Below, piece by piece: positions 5,851-7,815 of a stretch of 7,815 bases of DNA (the stretch's first letter is position 1; every line of letters begins with the position of its first letter). The notes under the pieces are model-generated. The model searched no databases and had not been told where the DNA came from. It worked only from the letters and a program-made list of their open reading frames with translations. The stretch comes from an uncultured Peptococcaceae bacterium (GTDB lineage: Bacteria; Bacillota; Limnochordia; Darwinibacteriales; Darwinibacteriaceae). The stretch covers positions 1-7,815 of the forward strand of contig CALKAR010000296.1 in assembly GCA_937988745.1 (NCBI GenBank), in the 5' to 3' direction. The position numbers were made by a program, and so were the translations under genes.

Positions 5851-7269
5851 GGGCTGTTGGAGTGAGTTTATCTGCTCTCTGAAGACTTCGTCTGGAGTGC
5901 GCCAGCCTAGGGCTTTTCGGGGCCTGTTGTTGAGTGCGAGGGCAACGGCTTCAAGGTCCTCAGCAGACCACCTCGACAGGTCCGTACCCTTCGGGAAGTA
6001 CTGCCGCAGCAGCCCGTTGGTGTTTTCGTTCGTGGGCCGTTGCCAGGGCGAGTGTGGGTCGGCGAAGAACACTTTCGTGCCGGTGTCGAGGGTGAACCGG
6101 GCATGCCCGGAGAGCTCTTTGCCGCGGTCCCAGGTAAGGGTCTTGCGAAGCTGTTCGGGTAGGCGGGTGATCGACGCCGTCAGCGCAGTGTTCATCGCTT
6201 CGGTACCGTACCCGCTCAGCGATGGGCCGTTCTTCGTGGGAGATGTCGCACCCCACCCCTCGAGTCTTGGTAGGTGCACCAGCAGCGTCGACCGGCTGGA
6301 GCGTTCAACGACCGTGCCGATCGCGGACCGGCCCGTGCCGATGATCAGGTCGCCCTCCCAGTGGCCAGGGACCGCGCGGTCAGCGGCTTCGGCGGGTCGA
6401 TTGCTAAGGACCACCTCTGCGGTGACATGTCCCTGCGGCTTGTTCCGTGCTCGCGCCCGCGGCTGGCGCAGTGCCCGCCCGGTGCGCAGACAAGTAACCA
6501 GCTCACGCTTGAGTGCGCCACGCCCCTCGATAAACAACGACTGGTAGATCGCCTCGTGACTGATACGCATGGACTCATCATCAGGGAAATCGATCTCAAG
6601 CCGGTGAGAGATCTGCTCTGGGCTCCACGCCGTCGCCCACCGACGATCCTGCCGGTGCGGCTTGCCCCGGCCCTTCCATCCCCCCGTCACCGGCCCAGCA
6701 ACGACCGTTCCATCAGCACGCTTCACTGATCCGTCGAGGCGTTGTTGAACGTACTCGCGCAACTGATCGTTGGTCACCAGCTTGGCGGCTTTCGGACGCT
6801 TCGCTGCCTGCTGCGCCTTCCACTGCGCGACCAACGCCCGATACTCTTGTTTCCCGCTCCGTCTCGCGGCGTTGCGACGCAACTCCCGCGAGATAGTCCC
6901 CGGGTCCCGTCCCAGTACGCGGGCGATTTCACGCACGCCCTTGTCTTTGGCGTGCATGATCGCTATTTCCTCACGCTCCTCGAACGACAGATAGCGGCCG
7001 GTCGGCTCGACCAATGAAATCGGAGGCATACCGCCAGCATGACGAAACCACCGCGTCCCCACCGGCACCGACACTCCGACCGCCAACGCCGCCTCCGCCG
7101 TCGTCATCCCGGTCTCGATCGCGCGCCAGAACTGACGTTGTACCGCCCGGGACGGCTCCGGCCGACCAGGCGAACGCATCGCTGGCCTTAACGCCCGGTC
7201 GGCACGCCACTGCCGACGAGACTCCTCTGGTACGTCACTGGTCTTCTTGTCCCAGTCTGCTGTTGCCAT
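5830..7269 (-). CDS. IS30-family transposase
   Basis: This 479-residue DDE transposase moves the surrounding 1497-bp element. The ATG at 7267-7269 follows a GGAGG ribosome binding site nine bases upstream. An N-terminal helix-turn-helix region (TAEAALAVGVSVPVGTRWFR, about 57-76) is followed by the IS30-type HTH (YLSFEEREEIAIMHAKDKG, then IARVLGRDPGTISRELRRN, 93-133). The catalytic core has Asp307 in HWEGDLI, Asp381 in LTWDRGKEL and Glu415 in RPTNENTNGLLRQYFPKG, giving the DD(33)E spacing of this family. It is longer than IS30 of E. coli (383 residues) because of the extra N-terminal region, as seen in actinobacterial members. No frameshift or stop is visible, so it is probably active. Its last codons run into the inverted repeat. 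Confidence 0.95.
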   Translation of the reverse strand: MATADWDKKTSDVPEESRRQWRADRALRPAMRSPGRPEPSRAVQRQFWRAIETGMTTAEAALAVGVSVPVGTRWFRHAGGMPPISLVEPTGRYLSFEEREEIAIMHAKDKGVREIARVLGRDPGTISRELRRNAARRSGKQEYRALVAQWKAQQAAKRPKAAKLVTNDQLREYVQQRLDGSVKRADGTVVAGPVTGGWKGRGKPHRQDRRWATAWSPEQISHRLEIDFPDDESMRISHEAIYQSLFIEGRGALKRELVTCLRTGRALRQPRARARNKPQGHVTAEVVLSNRPAEAADRAVPGHWEGDLIIGTGRSAIGTVVERSSRSTLLVHLPRLEGWGATSPTKNGPSLSGYGTEAMNTALTASITRLPEQLRKTLTWDRGKELSGHARFTLDTGTKVFFADPHSPWQRPTNENTNGLLRQYFPKGTDLSRWSAEDLEAVALALNNRPRKALGWRTPDEVFREQINSLQQPGVASTG

Positions 7270-7291
7270 CGTCTAACACCTCCATGATCAA

Positions 7292-7319
7292 GGTGTTGCG
7301 ACGACCGATTGAATCCACC
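7292..7319 (-). repeat. Inverted repeat of the IS30-family element, transposase 5' side
   Basis: Read on the minus strand it begins GGTGGATTCAATC and ends GCAACACC, 22 bases before the transposase ATG. It is bounded by the CTG target duplication at 7320-7322. Confidence 0.9.
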
Positions 7320-7815
7320 CTGGACCCCAGCGTCCGAATGGTGAACGATGCCGGTGGCGGTGAAATCCATGCGGGTGCGCCGGCGGGAAAACAGGGCGTG
7401 TTCCAGGGCCATGAGCACCATCCGGGTGTCCATGACCGTGGTGACCACCCAGCCGAGGATCATCCGCGAATAGGCGTCGACGATGAAGGCGACGTAACAA
7501 AAGCCCTGGCGGGTCCACACGTAGGTGAAGTCCGCGATCCACCACTGATCCGGGTGCGACGGATACGTCCATCTGCGGTTGATCCGGTCCGGGTGCCGGC
7601 GGTGAGCGGGGTTGGCCACCGTCGTTTTCTTACGGTGCATCCCGCGTGAGACACCGCGGATGCCGGTGATCTTCATCAGCCGTTCGACCTGGTCACGACC
7701 GATGCTCATGCCGTCGCGGACAGCGGCCTTCCAGAGTTTACGGCGGCCGTAGACCTTGCGGTTGGCCTCCCATAGCCGGTAGATGCGGTGAGCGGCATAG
7801 GCCTGATCCAACTCC
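7320..7815 (-). pseudogene. IS3-family transposase OrfB, N-terminal fragment (5' end outside window)
   Basis: The frame enters from the right edge. It reads an HTH_21-type segment (YRLWEANRKVYGRRKLWKAA, IGRDQVERLMKITGIRGVSR), then the start of the rve domain with the first catalytic Asp in WWIADFTYV (7531-7533) and the second in HHSDAGVQ (7332-7334). It is then cut by the IS30-family element at 7319/7320. The open frame continues about 45 codons into the IS30 end, giving a hybrid without the catalytic Glu. The missing C-terminal part is at 5520-5822. Confidence 0.9.

Larger units (their letters stand above)
5823..7319 (-). mobile_element. Complete IS30-family insertion sequence
   Basis: The element is 1497 bp long. 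Its ends are 28-bp imperfect inverted repeats at 5823-5850 and 7292-7319, matching at 22 of 28 positions; both have the CAACACC inner motif. It is flanked on both sides by CTG (5820-5822 and 7320-7322), a 3-bp target duplication of the size expected for this family. One transposase gene fills it. All parts look intact, so it may still be mobile. It sits inside an IS3-family transposase gene. Confidence 0.92.
5480..7815 (-). mobile_element. IS3-family element, 3' end in window, interrupted by an IS30-family element
   Basis: The terminus TGAATCGGCCTGAG at 5480 has the TGA start typical of IS3-family ends and lies 40 bases from the stop of the OrfB transposase. The element runs minus-strand and continues past the right edge, so OrfA, the other inverted repeat and any target duplication cannot be seen. 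It is inserted in an IS481-family transposase gene and itself carries the IS30-family copy at 5823-7319. Confidence 0.8.

Noticed and set aside
5897..6547. Plus-strand 216-codon frame inside the IS30 element
   Set aside because: It is antisense to the intact IS30 transposase, with arginine- and serine-rich content typical of a shadow frame in GC-rich DNA.
7014..7649. Plus-strand 211-codon frame across the IS30/IS3 junction
   Set aside because: It spans an insertion junction and is antisense to two recognised transposase reading frames.
1..7815. CRISPR array, riboswitch, replication origin or complete RNA gene
   Set aside because: No regularly spaced repeats, iteron clusters or complete tRNA/rRNA sequences were seen on either strand.

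Overview
The window looks like accessory DNA from a Corynebacterium or a close actinobacterial relative. This rests on the GC-rich insertion sequences of actinobacterial type and on a resistance-type gene trio that matches, as far as I can recall, the pbp2m/blaB/LysR cluster of penicillin-resistant Corynebacterium diphtheriae. The species itself is inferred, not seen.

Bases 1-598 are GC-rich and hold the tail of an unidentified plus-strand gene (ending at 222). After it come a consensus -10 box, a strong ribosome binding site and two tiny coupled ORFs. Bases 599-4250 carry three minus-strand genes of visibly lower GC, read in the order LysR-type regulator, cytoplasmic class A beta-lactamase-like protein, lipoprotein class B penicillin-binding protein. 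The regulator and the beta-lactamase-like gene overlap by 14 bases, and the PBP follows closely with no clear promoter or terminator between. A hypothetical 172-codon ORF (4291-4809) lies just upstream of the regulator on the same strand.

The layout recalls the blaA-blaB pair of Streptomyces cacaoi, where a LysR activator and a beta-lactamase mimic without a signal peptide control a beta-lactamase gene. Here the likely output is a replacement penicillin-binding transpeptidase with a MecA-like N-terminal domain. The working model is that the LysR protein and the BlaB-like protein respond to beta-lactam or cell-wall stress and raise production of the PBP.

Bases 4950-5034 hold a minus-strand hairpin terminator and what looks like the last 15 bases of a tRNA gene, probably tRNA-Leu, broken at base 5035. 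From there to the right edge three insertion sequences are nested. An IS481-family element (5035-5479) is cut by an IS3-family element (5480 to beyond the window). The IS3 element is in turn cut by a complete 1497-bp IS30-family element (5823-7319), which has 28-bp imperfect inverted repeats and a 3-bp target duplication. Removing the IS30 copy restores the IS3 transposase reading frame exactly.
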